Of a stretch of DNA of 64,000 nt, positions 30,186-38,177 are shown one piece after another. Made by a program: the position numbers and the translations under genes. Location of the stretch: contig NZ_CP102293.1 of NCBI RefSeq assembly GCF_025152575.1, forward strand, positions 1,488,001 to 1,552,000, read 5' to 3'. A model generated the notes under the pieces. The model did not search any database. It had not been told where the DNA came from and saw only the letters and a list, made by a program, of their open reading frames with translations. This DNA comes from Subdoligranulum variabile. Its GTDB lineage: Bacteria > Bacillota > Clostridia > Oscillospirales > Ruminococcaceae. Each line of letters opens with the position of its first letter. Position 1 is the stretch's first letter.

Positions 30186-32447
30186 TTATCCCTCCCATGC
30201 ACGGACGGACTTCATGGCCTGTTGAAGCAAAGCGACAACCGCATCTTTGTTGGAGCTGTTGAACATGCAGCTAACAGCGTAACACTTGCCGTCGATCATG
30301 GCGGAGGCAACACTGAACGTAAATTCATTCATGGTCCAATCCATGCACAGCCATTCCACACCGCCCGACTGCGACGTGTATGTTTCACCTACGGAAACGC
30401 CCGCGCTAGACGCCACGTCTCTCTGAAACTGCAAGACCTCCTCCGGGCTGCTCATTCCCAGCTGGCCGGCATTCCCTATTTCCACAATCCCGCTGTCCGG
30501 CGTAGCGCTCCCAAAGCCGGCTTCCATTGCCGCGTCCGTTGGGTAAATAACCAATTCGGCCGCCGCTCCGGCCTCTCCCAGGTTAACAGTCGTGTCCATC
30601 ACGCGTCCTGCTGCCACGGCATCGTCCACAATCACCTTGACGCCGCTCTTAGAGCCATAGTACATCTTGTACGTTGTCTCCGGCGCACCGTTGCTCTTAA
30701 AGGACTGGATAATGGAATGGATTTCCGCTTCGGCGGCTTTGTCCCCCTTGGGATAGTACGTGAAGATGAAATAACAGCCGAAATCATACCCCTCCACCGC
30801 CATAATGACCACTTCGTTGGAGACGCCTTCGCTGTCGGTGACTTCAAAATAGATTTGATAGGCGCCTGCGCTTCCCACCTGATCGGGTCCGGCAGCAAGG
30901 ATCTGATAACCCGAAACCAGGTTGGCGGCAATAGCTTCTCTCTGGGATTCCACATCGGCAAGGGAGTAGATGGGTCCGTCAATGTTCCAAATATACTCCA
31001 CCATAATACCGCAGCCTTTAGCCTCATTGATAAAAATCGTCTCCTCCTCATCCCTCGTATAATCCGACGGGATCTCAATCGTAGCGTTGAGGATGCCAAG
31101 ATCCTGCGCCACCATTTCCGCTGGAGGTTCTGTAGTAGGCTCTGGGTCTGTTGTCGGTTCCGGATTACTCGTCTGCGGTTGGCTGATGACAGGCGTATTC
31201 CCACCGCCGCCCCCTCCTGTCGGCCTTTTTTTCCCTCCGCCAGAAAGCGCGATAGGAAGGATAATACAAAGGGCGATCACCGCCAGCAGCCCACCGCCGG
31301 AAACCCAGGCAACCACCGGATTGGCTTTCATATAGGAAAGGAACCGGGAGAACGCAGAGGGCTTTCCTGCCGCAGCACCCCCGCCGTTATAGGCGGGCTG
31401 CTGATAGGCAATCTGCCCGTAGCCTTCCTGCCTGTAAGCGGTAGCCTGGGTGCGCTGGCTGATACTGGCCGCCACCTGATCCTGTACGGAAACGCGCCCG
31501 TTCAGTGCCCCGATGAATGCCTCCATATTGGGGAAACGATCCTCGGTTTTTACCGCCAACGCTTTCATGATGGCGTTTTCCACATTAGCCGGAATACGGA
31601 ACCCCAGCTCCGACGGCCTTTTCATGGTATCCCCATGGATCCGTTCCACCGAATCTGGCGGAAGCTGCCCGGTAATGCAGCGGTACAGGGTAGCGCCCAT
31701 GGCGTAAACATCCGTCCACGGTCCCTGATTGCCGTGGCTGGAATACTGTTCCTCCGGCGCGTAGCCATGTTTTAAGATGACCGACACGCTCTTGCCGTCC
31801 CCCAGTGCGAACCGCGCCGCGCCGAAATCCAGCAGACGGCTTTCGCCTTTGGATGTGATATAGATATTGTCCGGGCTGATGTCCCGGTGCAGGAGGTTCA
31901 GCGCATGCACCTGAACCAGCGCTTCCATGATCGGCTGCAGAATGGCAATCGCCTGGTTATAGGGGATCTTATCCCCGTTTTTTGCCAGGTAGGCTTTCAG
32001 GCTCATACCGTCTATGTACTCCATCACAAAGTATGCGGTGCCGTTCTCTTTGAAATAGTTCTGCACCGATACGATATGCGGGGTGTTTTGCAGCTTGGCA
32101 AGGATCTTCGCTTCATCCAAAAAGCGCTCCATACCGTACTGGTAATCCTCCTCCACCCGTCCGGTCAGCGCCACACTATAGTGGTCCGGATGCCTTGTGG
32201 CCAGGGCGGAGGGCATATATTCTTTAATCGCAACCTTGATCTCCAGTGTCAGGTCGTATCCCAGATAGGTGATACCGAACCCGCCAATGCCAAGCACCTT
32301 TCCTACCAGATATCTCCCGTTTAGGATCGTACCCAGGGGCAGCGCAAGATAGGGCTGCTCGTCGTTCTCATTAAATCCGCATCGGGGGCATGGAATCCCC
32401 GGTTCTTTTTCCGCGAAACAGCCATAACAAACACGTTCCGGATTCAT
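30186..32447 (-). CDS. Transmembrane Ser/Thr protein kinase with N-terminal zinc ribbon (kinase 1)
   Basis: 753 residues. Zinc ribbon Cys7/Cys10/Cys20/Cys23; kinase domain about 45-320 with GIGGFG (53-58), Lys75, HRDISPDN (187-194) and DFG (207-209); a Gln/Tyr/Ala linker; membrane span at about 380-405; Thr/Pro-rich stalk (PEPTTDPEPTTEPP); and a 320-residue extracellular part with two repeats of a lipoprotein-like fold. All catalytic residues are present, so an active membrane kinase is expected. Paralogue of the 27282-29444 kinase. The stalk is absent there and the ectodomains differ, which suggests different ligands feeding the same cytoplasmic targets. Confidence 0.93.
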   Translation of the reverse strand: MNPERVCYGCFAEKEPGIPCPRCGFNENDEQPYLALPLGTILNGRYLVGKVLGIGGFGITYLGYDLTLEIKVAIKEYMPSALATRHPDHYSVALTGRVEEDYQYGMERFLDEAKILAKLQNTPHIVSVQNYFKENGTAYFVMEYIDGMSLKAYLAKNGDKIPYNQAIAILQPIMEALVQVHALNLLHRDISPDNIYITSKGESRLLDFGAARFALGDGKSVSVILKHGYAPEEQYSSHGNQGPWTDVYAMGATLYRCITGQLPPDSVERIHGDTMKRPSELGFRIPANVENAIMKALAVKTEDRFPNMEAFIGALNGRVSVQDQVAASISQRTQATAYRQEGYGQIAYQQPAYNGGGAAAGKPSAFSRFLSYMKANPVVAWVSGGGLLAVIALCIILPIALSGGGKKRPTGGGGGGNTPVISQPQTSNPEPTTDPEPTTEPPAEMVAQDLGILNATIEIPSDYTRDEEETIFINEAKGCGIMVEYIWNIDGPIYSLADVESQREAIAANLVSGYQILAAGPDQVGSAGAYQIYFEVTDSEGVSNEVVIMAVEGYDFGCYFIFTYYPKGDKAAEAEIHSIIQSFKSNGAPETTYKMYYGSKSGVKVIVDDAVAAGRVMDTTVNLGEAGAAAELVIYPTDAAMEAGFGSATPDSGIVEIGNAGQLGMSSPEEVLQFQRDVASSAGVSVGETYTSQSGGVEWLCMDWTMNEFTFSVASAMIDGKCYAVSCMFNSSNKDAVVALLQQAMKSVRAWEG

Positions 32448-32511
32448 TCTCCCACCTCCTCAAGCAATGTATTTTAAGTATAAAACGATGTATTTTGATA
32501 GCAAAATACAG

Positions 32512-33027
32512 TCACTCCTTCCGATTTTTGGACCAGGCATCGTAACACAGATCACCCAGCAGGAGCAATCCCAGCGCCACCAGAAGCCCGATCCACCCGC
32601 CCCAGCCCACTAAAGGAAAAAGTGCAAAGGCAACTCCCAGCACAGACCAGATAAGGGCGCTGATTACACGTTCCCTATTCTCAGAGGGGCAGGAAAAGTA
32701 CCGGGGATTCTTTTCATCCACAAAGAGCACCTCATAACTACCGACTTTGATTTCGTCCTTTTTGGAATACTCTACCCGGGATACTACCCGATACTCCTGT
32801 CCATCCAATGTGTACTGGTAGACCGGATGGTATTTATAGTTGGTAATGAAGAAATCGGTGAAATCGTCGTCTGTCCAGCTGACGTCCACATCGCAGATGA
32901 CGGCGTTCACTCTTCTCCGGCAGCGACGCTTTGACCGTACAGTCCGACAGAACGCCAAAATGATTCCGAAGAGAAACAAACATACTCCAAAGAACATAAT
33001 ATCCCCCATCGCGTCCGTTGCATTCAT
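32512..33027 (-). CDS. DUF3592 membrane protein (second copy)
   Basis: 171 residues. A membrane span at about 9-27, a beta-rich middle (YKYHPVYQYTLDGQEYRVVS, GSYEVLFVDEKNPRYF) that fits DUF3592, and two hydrophobic segments at about 121-160 (ALIWSVLGVAFALFPLVGW, IGLLVALGLLLLGDL). Its start overlaps the end of the 33024-33350 gene by four bases (ATGA type). Same layout as the copy before kinase 2. Confidence 0.78.
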   Translation of the reverse strand: MNATDAMGDIMFFGVCLFLFGIILAFCRTVRSKRRCRRRVNAVICDVDVSWTDDDFTDFFITNYKYHPVYQYTLDGQEYRVVSRVEYSKKDEIKVGSYEVLFVDEKNPRYFSCPSENRERVISALIWSVLGVAFALFPLVGWGGWIGLLVALGLLLLGDLCYDAWSKNRKE

Positions 33028-33350
33028 GCTCCAAACGATTTTATCTCAGCTATGACAAAGAGTTCCTCCGATACCTGCCGCACCCGGTCGACATGCCGCA
33101 AGAGCAGCGCCTCCAGCCATTTTTCTGCATTGGCCGCTTTTAGAAATTCAATCTGTACTTCCAGGGGTTCAATGTAGAACTCACCTGCATACGCCAGCGC
33201 CCCTTCACCTTCCGACAGCGCCGGGAACTCGTGGAGTTCTTTCATTTCACCGTCTGCAGTCAGGTGGAAGACAGCCGCCAGTTCCCGGCCGGCGGCGTCC
33301 TCTCCCCACGCTTCCTGGATTCTTCCGTTTTTTAAACAATACCCTGCCAT
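33024..33350 (-). CDS. Small soluble protein of the kinase operon
   Basis: 108 residues, no known motif seen. MAGYCLKNGRIQEAWGED resembles a beta-strand opening, and the C-terminal half is helical (EFLKAANAEKWLEALLLRHVDRVRQ). It lies between the FHA-protease and DUF3592 genes, six bases after one and overlapping the other, so tight co-expression is likely. Function unknown. Confidence 0.6.
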   Translation of the reverse strand: MAGYCLKNGRIQEAWGEDAAGRELAAVFHLTADGEMKELHEFPALSEGEGALAYAGEFYIEPLEVQIEFLKAANAEKWLEALLLRHVDRVRQVSEELFVIAEIKSFGA

Positions 33351-33356
33351 AACGGG

Positions 33357-34682
33357 TTACTCCTTGCTCACCACAAACCGGTTGGCGTTGTCGCACAGGT
33401 AGAAGGTGTCCCCGGTCGACAATTTTTCCGCCACATTCGCCGTCAGCTTTTTGCCGTTGCCCAGGAACGTGCCGTAGGACGATCCCAGATCGGTGATGAT
33501 AAAGCAGTCTTCATTCGGGTCGTAGACTAGCTGGCAGTGCCGCCCGCTGATACCCGGCGTGTTTTTATCGAATACGATGTTACAGGTTGCCGGGTCTCGG
33601 CCGATGACCACCTTGCCCTTTAACAGGTCAAAGCTCTGGCCAGAGTATTTTCCTGTCACGCCGCGCAGCACAGCCCGTTTTTCCACAGGGCCGCGGCCGC
33701 CTCTTGCAGGCGCTTTTCCAGATCCCATACCTGCGGCAGCGCCGGCAGGTGCCGGAGCCCCCTGTACGCCCTTCTGGGACGTTACCAGCAGGATGATGCC
33801 GCCGATGAGCGCCAGCACGCCGATGGGCAGGAACACATAGGCAAACCAGGGCTGGGTCCAGGAGAGTCCGCCGCCTGCCATGGTGTATTCGATTCTTTCG
33901 CTGTCCAGAGCTTTGATTAATTCCGCAGAGGTAATGGCAAAGTTTACGCCTTCGCTCTTGCCCTGCTCATCCACTGCGCCGGAAGCGTTGATTCCAATCA
34001 AATTTCCCCGTTCATCTACCAACGGGCCGCCGGAATTGCCGTGATTGATATATACATCCATCTGAAACGCGTCGTAGCTGCTCCATGCCGGCTTAGTGCG
34101 CTTGCTGATGATCCCCTTGGTCAGTGTAATGTCATCCTCGTCGTAGGTGTTGAATTGCTGGCTTTGGCTTGCCACGCCCGGATACCCCAGCGCGAAAGCG
34201 GTGTCGCCGACAGCAACATCATCTGCGTCCCTGATGGGAATGGCTTCTCGTTTATCCGTCTTTGACGGCAATCTGATAATCGCAATATCCTTCTCATTGG
34301 AAGCAGAATAATAGACCACCTCCGCTGTAACATAATCATTTTCCGCTGCAGAGAAGTATACCTGCACGCCTGCCGAAGATACTTGCTCCGCATATACTTT
34401 GGGACCCATATAGCCGTATTCCACCACATGGCCGTTGGTCACAATATATTCCACCGGTTCGCCGGGTTTCCCGATGGCAAAACCAGTGCCCATGGCACCG
34501 GCGGACTGACCATCGGTAAGCTGGAGATAGGAGTACACCATGACGACGCTCTTGCGCGCCTCATAGGGGTCCGTACCGCCCCCGCCTACCAGGCCCAATA
34601 CGCCGAACACGCCGGCGGCCAGGCCAATAACCAGCAGCAGGATAGCAACAACCTGCTTGCCCGATGACTTTTTCGCTTCCAT
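33357..34682 (-). CDS. Membrane trypsin-like (S1C/HtrA-type) protease with C-terminal FHA domain
   Basis: 441 residues. Membrane span about 10-33; S1C protease domain about 40-255 with the triad His85 (VTNGHVV), Asp132 (EKDIAII) and Ser217 (GNSGGPL); second membrane span about 268-290; then a linker and an FHA domain about 345-430 (GRDPATCNIVF, ISGRHCQL, LGSSYGTFLGNG). The topology puts the protease outside and the phosphothreonine-binding FHA inside. No PDZ domain is seen. This fusion joins extracytoplasmic proteolysis to intracellular Thr phosphorylation, which fits the kinases and phosphatase next door. The ATG overlaps the PP2C stop (TAATG). Confidence 0.9.
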   Translation of the reverse strand: MEAKKSSGKQVVAILLLVIGLAAGVFGVLGLVGGGGTDPYEARKSVVMVYSYLQLTDGQSAGAMGTGFAIGKPGEPVEYIVTNGHVVEYGYMGPKVYAEQVSSAGVQVYFSAAENDYVTAEVVYYSASNEKDIAIIRLPSKTDKREAIPIRDADDVAVGDTAFALGYPGVASQSQQFNTYDEDDITLTKGIISKRTKPAWSSYDAFQMDVYINHGNSGGPLVDERGNLIGINASGAVDEQGKSEGVNFAITSAELIKALDSERIEYTMAGGGLSWTQPWFAYVFLPIGVLALIGGIILLVTSQKGVQGAPAPAGAAAGMGSGKAPARGGRGPVEKRAVLRGVTGKYSGQSFDLLKGKVVIGRDPATCNIVFDKNTPGISGRHCQLVYDPNEDCFIITDLGSSYGTFLGNGKKLTANVAEKLSTGDTFYLCDNANRFVVSKE

Positions 34683-35614
34683 TATGATTCCTCCTCATTT
34701 TTTCCATGGTATTTCAATGCGATGGCCGTATAGTTATCCTGGCCCGGCTTTCCGGCGGCCAGGATTTCCTCCTCCAGCTTGTCGCAGCACGCCTGGGGGG
34801 GAAGCGCCATGGCTTCCCGGATCTGCTTCAAGGTCAGTGTATCGCTCACCCCGTCCGAGCAGAGCAGCAGCGCGTCCTCCGGCTGGAGAAGAAAGGGCAT
34901 ACGGGTATAGTCGCATGTTACTTCTTCTTTTCCTATGTACTCCGAAAGGGCTCCCGCCTGAGGATCTTGAAACGCTTCCTCCACGGGGAACGCCCCGTCC
35001 AGTGCCCTCAAAATCAAATCGTTCTTAAATTCCTGCCGGGCATTTAACCCATAGAGTTTGTTTTCCCTGAGCAGGAACAGATCGCTGTCGCCTACGCACC
35101 AGAAGGAGAGGCGATTCTCTTTGAGCAGGGCCGCCACCAGGGTAGTCCCCCCGTGCCCGCGAAACTGCTGATAGACTCTGGCGCTTCGCTGGTATACCCA
35201 GCCGGGCACATCGCTGTCATCTGTCCAGGGAAAGATTCCCATCAGCTGGGAGGCAGTTTCCGCAGCGATCATGCCGCCCTCCGCCATACCGCCCATGCCG
35301 TCGCACAGCACAGCAAGCAGCCCGTCTTCCTCATAACGATCCATACGGGAGATGCCGAAAGCGTCCTGCTGTTCTTCCCGGCTGCCAACGCCCTGTAGGT
35401 TGGCAAGCTCCAGTTCCGGCAGCGGTTCCGGACGTTCCGTAATCGGTTCTTCCACCGCCTGATCACCCCGCTTCTTTTTCTTCTTCCGCCGTATCAGGAA
35501 AAAGGCGAGAATCAGCGCCAATAGAAGCGCTGCGCCCGCCGCAACCGCCATCCAGACGCGGATGACGGTATCCGGAAACAGCGGCTGGTTTAACCATGAA
35601 AGTACACGCTCCAT
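34682..35614 (-). CDS. Membrane-anchored PP2C-type protein phosphatase
   Basis: 310 residues. Membrane span about 18-42, a basic stop-transfer run (RRKKKKKRG), a Pro/Glu linker, then a PP2C domain (about 70-300). Metal and catalytic motifs are present: VGSREEQQDAFG, LAVLCDGMGGMAEGG, GGTTLVAALL, CVGDSDLFLL, LLLCSDGVSDTL and DNYTAIAL. It should reverse the phosphorylation set by the two kinases. Three bases separate it from the FHA gene upstream, and it overlaps the FHA-protease gene downstream. Confidence 0.92.
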   Translation of the reverse strand: MERVLSWLNQPLFPDTVIRVWMAVAAGAALLLALILAFFLIRRKKKKKRGDQAVEEPITERPEPLPELELANLQGVGSREEQQDAFGISRMDRYEEDGLLAVLCDGMGGMAEGGMIAAETASQLMGIFPWTDDSDVPGWVYQRSARVYQQFRGHGGTTLVAALLKENRLSFWCVGDSDLFLLRENKLYGLNARQEFKNDLILRALDGAFPVEEAFQDPQAGALSEYIGKEEVTCDYTRMPFLLQPEDALLLCSDGVSDTLTLKQIREAMALPPQACCDKLEEEILAAGKPGQDNYTAIALKYHGKNEEES

Positions 35615-35617
35615 CCT

Positions 35618-36157
35618 TTACTCCTCATTCCACTGGAATTGCTCGCCGCACAGGGGCAGGAAGAGAAGCTGGCTCTTTCCCACCTCGATCACATCGTAGG
35701 CTTTTAAGGGGCGTACCATTTCCACCTGTTCGTCGTTGCAGTAAGTGATGCCCCTGCCCTGGCCGGGAGAAAGGGAAAAGCTGTTATGCTTGGCGTCATA
35801 TGTAACCAATGCATGGCTTTCTCTGGACACGGTATCGTCATCCGCCAGGGCCACATCCATCGCCGCTGCCCGTCCTATGAAGTTTCTGCCTGCTACCAGC
35901 TTATAATCTGCGCCGCGATGGGGACCGGAAACACAGACCAAGAATCCTACTGCAGGATCAATACCGATCTTCTTTTTAATAATGCCCACCGTCTTGCCTC
36001 TGTCTGCTTCCGGCGCAGCGCCTCCCGGCACAGCAGCCACGGTCTTCCCTACCGTTCCGGCCGCAACCGTCTTTCCGACCCCGGCGCCCTCCTGGCAGTA
36101 GGGGCAGCTATCGAATCTGGATTCATCGTAAAAATGGCCATTGTCACACTGTCTCAT
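35618..36157 (-). CDS. FHA-domain protein with N-terminal zinc-ribbon-like motif
   Basis: 179 residues. Residues 4-22 form a CxxGH...CPYC zinc-binding motif; a linker carries three GKTV repeats (about 29-58), whose Thr residues look like kinase targets; and an FHA domain follows (about 70-170, GRNFIGRA, SRESHALVTYD). No membrane span. First gene of the operon, with AGGAGGAAAACAATT before the ATG. It may be the cytoplasmic substrate or adaptor that links the kinases to the PP2C and FHA-protease, by analogy with GarA/Fha-type proteins. Confidence 0.88.
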   Translation of the reverse strand: MRQCDNGHFYDESRFDSCPYCQEGAGVGKTVAAGTVGKTVAAVPGGAAPEADRGKTVGIIKKKIGIDPAVGFLVCVSGPHRGADYKLVAGRNFIGRAAAMDVALADDDTVSRESHALVTYDAKHNSFSLSPGQGRGITYCNDEQVEMVRPLKAYDVIEVGKSQLLFLPLCGEQFQWNEE

Positions 36158-36225
36158 AATTGTTTTCCTCCTGATAAAGAAATCTTAAGGATTATCCAAA
36201 ACCATCCTTGGTTTTTTACTGTTCT

Positions 36226-36325
36226 TACTGTAGCGCCTTTTTCAGGATTTGTGCAGGTCGCTTTAGCGCCAATTTCCCAAAAATTATGTGGCGCACCTGC
36301 GCCAATCCGCATTTTTCGCAGAAAT
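36226..36325 (+). repeat. 100-bp intergenic repeat, copy 1
   Basis: Contains CAGGTCGCTTTAGCGCCAATTT and TGGCGCACCTGCGCCAATC. About 85% identical by eye to copy 2 at 36950-37050 in the same orientation. Lies between the FHA operon promoter region and the lipoprotein 3' end. Confidence 0.7.
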
Positions 36326-36341
36326 CATGGGGAAATACCGC

Positions 36342-36851
36342 TTATCTCATCAGATCCTGATAGTCTGGGTCTGCTGTCCGAATCCCCCACACCAATTCCC
36401 AAAGCTTTTCATCCCCGGAAAGGACATAGCACCTGCCATCCACCCCTTCGAACCGGCGTTTATCAAACCAGAAACTGTAGGTATCCCCTTGCGCCGTCAC
36501 AAATGTAAGCCCCCGGGTATCTGTAGAGACGATGGGTGACTCGGATTCCACCGACACATCCCGCAGCGCCTGCAAGACCCCGGCGATCACCGTTTCGTCC
36601 CTTGTCTCGTAGTCCGCCGCCGTCTCTGTCCAATGGTGAAAGATCAGTTCCACCGGCAGTTCCTCATGGGGCAGCTCCAAAAGCTCCCGCTGCCTTTCGG
36701 TACAGTAAGCAAAAAGGGAGTCCCCTTGGTATGCCGGGGACGAAGTCTCTGTCGGGGACGAAGTTTCTGCCGGAAGCGCAGGATCTGATGCTGCACACCC
36801 CACCAGCAAACAGACGGCGGCCAGAAGTACTGCTGACCCTCTTTTTTTCAT
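36342..36851 (-). CDS. Lipoprotein, paralogue of 39649-40098
   Basis: 169 residues with lipobox LVGC (Cys19) and a Ser/Thr/Pro spacer. The folded part has FAYCTERQRELLELPHEELPV, then ETVIAGVLQALRDVSVES, DTYSFWFDKRRFEGV and YVLSGDEKLWEL. The same pattern occurs in the lipoprotein at 39649-40098, so they share an unnamed family. Surface location is predicted; function unknown. It is bracketed by direct copies of a 100-bp repeat. Confidence 0.8.
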   Translation of the reverse strand: MKKRGSAVLLAAVCLLVGCAASDPALPAETSSPTETSSPAYQGDSLFAYCTERQRELLELPHEELPVELIFHHWTETAADYETRDETVIAGVLQALRDVSVESESPIVSTDTRGLTFVTAQGDTYSFWFDKRRFEGVDGRCYVLSGDEKLWELVWGIRTADPDYQDLMR

Positions 36852-36949
36852 TCGTGCCTCCTTTCTTCTGTCCTGGTCTCATGAATCGCTTTGCCGCTCG
36901 GTCTGTAACGCCAAAGGCGATCCAAACTCTTTTTTTGTCCTTTTATGAT

Positions 36950-37050
36950 TTTACTGTATCGTTTTTTTAAGGATCTGTGCAGGCCGCTTTCGCGCCAATT
37001 TATCAAAAAACGCATGGCGCACCTGCGCCAATCTATTTTTTGTGTGAAAA
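36950..37050 (+). repeat. 100-bp intergenic repeat, copy 2
   Basis: CAGGCCGCTTTCGCGCCAATTT, then TGGCGCACCTGCGCCAATC; direct copy of 36226-36325 and inverted to copy 3 at 37186-37240. Confidence 0.7.
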
Positions 37051-37185
37051 TTCCAAAACACCTTGATTGTGCAAAAGGGATTGCCGATCATGACAGGCGG
37101 CCTGCTACGTCCTGTAAACTTAAGAGGTATTACACTCTGTACAGGGTGGATGGCCTCAATTTTCCGCTCAAAGCTTCGTTTCTCA

Positions 37186-37240
37186 AAATGGCGCAGGTGC
37201 GCCACAGTGTTTTTTTAGTTTGGCGCTAAAGCGGCCTGTT
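37186..37240 (-). repeat. Inverted partial copy 3 of the 100-bp repeat
   Basis: On the minus strand CAGGCCGCTTTAGCGCCAAAC...TGTGGCGCACCTGCGCCA. Together with copy 2 it forms a pair of inverted repeats about 270 bp apart, MITE-like. The 430-base interval 36852-37283 holds nothing else I can identify. Confidence 0.65.
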
Positions 37241-37283
37241 AAAAACACCAGCTTCCTGCTATGATAAAAAACGAAAAGTTCAC

Positions 37284-37886
37284 ATGATGGAAGGCCGGCC
37301 AGGACACAGAATGTCCAAAAAGCTTCAGCTGGCCTTTTCGGAACGCAGGATCAGAAAGGGGATATATCGTATGTATGCAAGGTTCAGGCCGTACCATCTC
37401 ATTGGCGCCATCGGGGGGTTCCTCACTGCCCTCACCGCCATTATTAGCTTGGCAGTTTCCACATCGTACTACATAAGCGCAGAATGGGTCATTATTGTAA
37501 ACATGCTGCTCATTGGCTCCAACGGGTTAATCGCAACCTATTTCTTTGGCGCGTTCAGCGCTTCCCGTGACAGCCTCATCAAAGTAGGCAGCCTGATCGC
37601 GGGGATAGGTCTTGGTTTTAATGTCCTGATCTCAATTCTCCAGATGGCGGGTGTGTATGTTTTTGTTCTGGCCCTTCTTGGGGCTCTCGTTATGATGGCA
37701 GGGGTTGTGATCGCCTGTATCAAATTCATTATGCTCTTCCAGAGAGACGCTTTTGTCGTGGTGTTCTGCGTGTTTATTTTCCTGGGGCTTCTGCTGTCTT
37801 TATTCTGGACGTGGGCAAGCCTGATAAGCGGCGCTGGGCTGGGCGCCCTGCTGATTTATTTTTACGTCCACAATATCACCTACTAG
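37284..37886 (+). CDS. Polytopic membrane protein, unknown family
   Basis: 200 residues; the true start may be the internal Met at codon 10 or 30. Five or six membrane spans begin at about residue 38 (LIGAIGGFLTALTAIISLAV, WVIIVNMLLIGSNGLIATYF, VFVLALLGALVMMAGVVIAC, VVFCVFIFLGLLLSLFWTW). No motif recognised. It stands alone, opposite to the kinase operon. Confidence 0.65.
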   Translation: MMEGRPGHRMSKKLQLAFSERRIRKGIYRMYARFRPYHLIGAIGGFLTALTAIISLAVSTSYYISAEWVIIVNMLLIGSNGLIATYFFGAFSASRDSLIKVGSLIAGIGLGFNVLISILQMAGVYVFVLALLGALVMMAGVVIACIKFIMLFQRDAFVVVFCVFIFLGLLLSLFWTWASLISGAGLGALLIYFYVHNITY

Positions 37887-38110
37887 ACAGCTTCTCTCAT
37901 TCAGGATATTTCCTTGTTTACCGCAGCTACACCGTGTGGCCGCGGTAAAACGGCATGTGCGGGCGCAAAAAACCGGTAGTTCCCGGATGCGGAACGCAGC
38001 TCCAAAAATATACGGTTTTATCCAGGAGAATCCCTGGTTTAGGTCAAACAGGAAGGATTGTATATTCCGCAAAAACGTCAGCGAAAAAAGTCTCTAACCG
38101 ACCGAAATCG

Positions 38111-38139
38111 TTGAAAATCCATGCCGTTTATAGTATAAT
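38111..38139 (+). promoter_or_regulatory. Sigma-A type promoter of the LuxR membrane regulator
   Basis: TTGAAA (38111-38116), 17-base spacer, TATAAT (38134-38139); a second TATAAT lies at 38144-38149. The ATG is 38 bases after the first -10. Confidence 0.7.
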
Positions 38140-38177
38140 AGTTTATAATTGTACCATTGCGGAGAAAGGGGGGTGGA

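Noticed and set aside
25150..36157. TerY-type tellurite triad or Stk2/BREX-type defence
   Set aside because: No vWA protein, no BREX or nuclease genes; the kinases are transmembrane with ectodomains.
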